DNA from: Rallus limicola
Lineage: Eukaryota > Chordata > Aves > Gruiformes > Rallidae
DNA: 64,000 nt
Reading direction: 5' to 3'
NCBI GenBank assembly: GCA_022605955.1
Contig: JAKCOZ010000039.1
Coordinates: 3,224,001-3,288,000, forward strand
Shown piece after piece: positions 61,096 through 64,000 of the stretch (position 1 is its first letter; each line of letters begins with the position of its first letter). The notes below the pieces were generated by a model, which was not told where the DNA came from, ran no database searches, and saw only the letters and a program-made list of their open reading frames with translations. The position numbers and the translations under genes are program-made.

Positions 61096-63835
61096 GGTCT
61101 TGGTATCTTTGCTTTAAGGAAAAAGCAATTCCTTTGGCATGGCTTCTTGCACTCTCCTAAATCAGGTCTTGCAGACACTACAGGCCCAACAGACCTTGCC
61201 AGTGATGAACAGACTCTTTGGTGGATTGATAGCCAGCAAGATGTTGTGTAGCAAGGGGTGTACAACTGCCAGGTCCAATTTTGTATATGGGATCCTCAGG
61301 CACCCATTTGGGTTGGTGACTGTGTGTCATCTGGGAGGCTTGCTCTTTTCCAATACTGTGTCTCCTTATTTGTGTTTGAGGGTATCTGAATGTATGAAAG
61401 AACCACCTGCCATTGCTCCCCTTCAAGCTGGAGCAAAGAATTGCCCTCACAAAACCTTTTCTCCATCTCTTTGCCCAGGACTGCAGCTAGCACTAACTGT
61501 GTGCTAGGCTTGTAATTTTTAATATCAGATTAGCAAACAACAGCAGAGGAAAAGACTTTGGGAACTTGCCAAGAGCCTCACTTTAAAGGAGCAGCAACAG
61601 GAAAAATTAATGAAGGTGCTAAATAAAAATCAAACACGGCATTTCCATATCACAGGTCCAGTCAAAACTCCCTGGCTTGACTTACCTTTGAGTGTTGCTA
61701 TATTGGGGACCAGCCAACAGCTGCTTCTAACTGGGGATTGAGATCAGAGTGTTGATGATGATCAGTGAATACATAAAATAAAAGCAGTAAACAGTACCAA
61801 ATGGAAACCCACAGGGGAAAATAGCAGCACGGGAGAAATGTATACTCAGGCTTCTGAGGTATAAACAGGTCTGTCCCAAGTTACATGTTTTCTCTGTATT
61901 TTCAAGTTCAGCACCATCAATATTTGCAGGAGTTAACTGAATTGTCAGTCACAAAAGTACATACAGTTAGGAGAAAGAGCTTTCTCATGGGCTGGTATGT
62001 CGATTTTAGAAAGTCTTTACCTTAGGACATAAAAATGTAACTTGCAGGGCTAAATGAAAACTGCCCTTCCTCAAGTCAGCTTTTTTATTATAGCCTTTTA
62101 CTCATCTCCCAGTCTCCTTTTCATACATTTACTTGGGAATAGAAAGGGAAAAAAACCACTGATTAAATTATTTGATGAATTTTGTAATCACTTGCACTAT
62201 TCTGATGATAAGCACGGGATAAATACTAAGTTTGATGAGATTAGATGGAGTAGACAGATAAAACTGATTAGGTAGACAAAATTATCATTGTATCACAGAT
62301 ATCAAAGGCGTGACTCTCCCCTAATGTACCACGCATACTATATTAACTTTTGTACGTCTCTTTTGTCTCTGTCAGGGAAAAGAAAATGCCTTAACACTAT
62401 GCTTTTCATATGTAAGAACACATTATGTTTGAAAATGGAATAAAAACTGGTTCAAACCTCCTAACATTTCAGTACAAATAAAACATACCCCTGTTTCATG
62501 CCAGACCTCCCTGTTCTGTGGTGCTGGGGAGCAATCAGTGCTCCCTGTCTCATCTGAGGAGTTCAGTGCTGGAGGTAAAAAGAAGTGAAACCTGGCTGCA
62601 GCATTCCCCTTATTCTGAATGCACACTCAAGTGTGTTAAGAATGAGGACGCAACAGGCAGCACAGGAAATTTCCCACTAATCATCAAATCCGGCCCTCCA
62701 GGATTCAAGGCATATAAAACTAAAACAAAACTTGACTTGGAGTGAAGCAAAGAGTGCAGTCAACTGCTGAGAAGCAGGAAAAGGAGCTAGAGGGACACTG
62801 GCTGTAGCCCAGAGTGGCAGCCTGCACACTCTTCCTTGCTCTCTTTCTTGCCACTGTTATGTTTGTTATATACAGTAATCCCAGCTCCTACTGAATTTGG
62901 CGTGCTCCTCCTCTGCTCTGCCATTTGTGGAGATGGGGCTCCCTAGGCAGAAGTTGGAAGGTTGAAAACGTGCTACTTCTTCTTAATGCCACATAGACGT
63001 CTGTAAGCTACCCCAGCAAGCTAGAGTATTATGAAACTAGTAAGCGAATAAACAAATAAACAGGAAGGATGGAAAATTGGAGGAGGAGGAAGGGGGAAGA
63101 AATGAAATGAAAATTAACAAAAAAAAAAAAAAGGAGGAAAAACCCAGAAAAAACAGTGTGGAAAAAAAATCTGGGAAGAAAACTGAAAACACAACCATAT
63201 TTAAAAATTATTTATATAGACCTCATAAAACTCAGTTTTCTGTTGCTCTTCAAACAGAAGCAAAGGAACTAGGTTTTTCCTGACCACATAGTTCAAAAGT
63301 TCAGGTGTTCATTTCTTTCTGTCTTTTATTTTAAGGTGTGGCTGATGGTGATTTGAGAGACCTCTTGTTTCTAGTTGCATAAGCTTCCTGTGGAGATCTA
63401 CAGGACATCAAGGTTCTGTCCTTACTGCTTAAGAGAAGATACTCAGGGCGGGAGCTCAATCACCAGCTGCCTCCCAGTTTCCACTTCAGATGGTGCCACT
63501 GGGTCCCTTCAAGGTCAACCTACAAAGGGTGGGTGGCTACAAGCCTGTCTGGGTCAGCTTGTCTTGACCAAGGAGCAGACCCTGGCCCTTGTTGATTTAA
63601 GAACCATTTGTGTGGGGGATGAAAGTCTTACACCATGCTAGTGGGGCAAAACACAGATTGTGGGTCTCCTCAGGACCCAGAAAGAGAGATGAATCAGACT
63701 GGGGAGACAAACACATAGGGGATGGGATCCAGCTGAGAAAGATGAAGGTCTCAGTTAGGAAGCCAGTCCTCATATGAAAAAGTCTGTAACCTAAGGAGTG
63801 CACTGAGGCGCTGAAGCCTGATAAGTGAAAGCCCT

Positions 63836-63943
63836 TTTCTTTTTTTATCTCTTTTCTTTTTTTTCCTCTTTTTTTGTCTGTTCCTTTATTCAAACAACAA
63901 AAAAAAAAGGTAAAAAAATAAATTAAAAAAAGAAAAAAAAAAG
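63836..63943 (+). repeat. T-rich tract followed by A-rich tract
   Basis: About 60 bp of T-rich sequence is followed, after a short spacer, by about 45 bp of A-rich sequence. The two form an imperfect inverted pair. Confidence 0.85.
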
Positions 63944-64000
63944 TCTGAAATAGCACGCCTGAATTTCTGTGGCACTTGTCCTGGGAGGCAACAGACATAG

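Larger units (their letters stand above)
57732..64000 (-). other. ENOX1: ENOX1 upstream intron (at least 6.3 kb)
   Basis: No upstream ENOX1 exon (RRM core) was recognised, so this flank is taken as intron. It contains a long plus-strand CR1 (59716-60222), a probable old minus-strand CR1 tail (61006-61095), A-rich sequence at 63119-63170 and a T-rich then A-rich stretch at 63836-63943. The segment 63360-63700 is GC-richer with no feature I can name. Confidence 0.75.

Noticed and set aside
63597..63998. 133-codon minus-strand frame near the right edge
   Set aside because: Its Phe- and Lys-rich parts are the T-rich and A-rich tracts read in reverse.
1..64000. CRISPR arrays, operons, bacterial mobile elements, tRNA or rRNA genes
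   Set aside because: The sequence is intron-rich vertebrate DNA, and no tRNA fold, rRNA segment or regularly spaced repeats were seen.

Overview
The window is vertebrate nuclear DNA, most likely from a bird. Coding exons are sparse and separated by introns of 3 to 20 kb. Nearly every recognisable young repeat is a 5'-truncated CR1 LINE, often ending in the typical 3' tail related to (ATTCTATG)n. I see no Alu, L1 or other mammal-type SINE, and no bacterial or plasmid features. The species cannot be fixed from the sequence alone.

The one gene I can support is the middle of ENOX1 (ecto-NOX disulfide-thiol exchanger 1), on the minus strand. Five consecutive coding exons are present, in transcript order: 57731-57498, 46114-45902, 30266-30160, 26884-26767 and 7094-6910. 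Their splice phases join without a break, giving 857 coding bases or about 286 residues. These run from the last strand of the RNA-recognition-motif-like domain, through the central helical region and the acidic linker, into the C-terminal coiled coil. The 5' exons lie to the right of the window. The 3' exons lie to the left of it, or in a part of the left flank where I could not find them.

Everything else is intron. By region: 1-6.9 kb has minus and plus CR1 copies, a CR1 tail turned into a 5-bp microsatellite, and a T-rich tract. 7.1-26.8 kb has four CR1 pieces, a probable 215-bp hAT relic with a target-site duplication, a MIR-like SINE relic and an RFX-like inverted repeat. 26.9-30.2 kb has a CpG- and homeodomain-site-rich stretch that looks regulatory. 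30.3-45.9 kb has two CR1 copies, a fossil of a non-CR1 LINE reverse transcriptase and a 345-bp pure pyrimidine compound microsatellite. 46.1-57.5 kb is mostly unique AT-rich DNA with candidate conserved non-coding stretches and a TG repeat. 57.7-64 kb has a long plus-strand CR1 and A/T-rich tracts.

I found no novel gene system. The points most worth checking are the weak and tandem splice sites of the 107-bp ENOX1 exon, the CpG/homeodomain cluster at 27.5-28.1 kb, the hAT and LINE fossils, and the large GA/CT microsatellite inside a transcribed intron.
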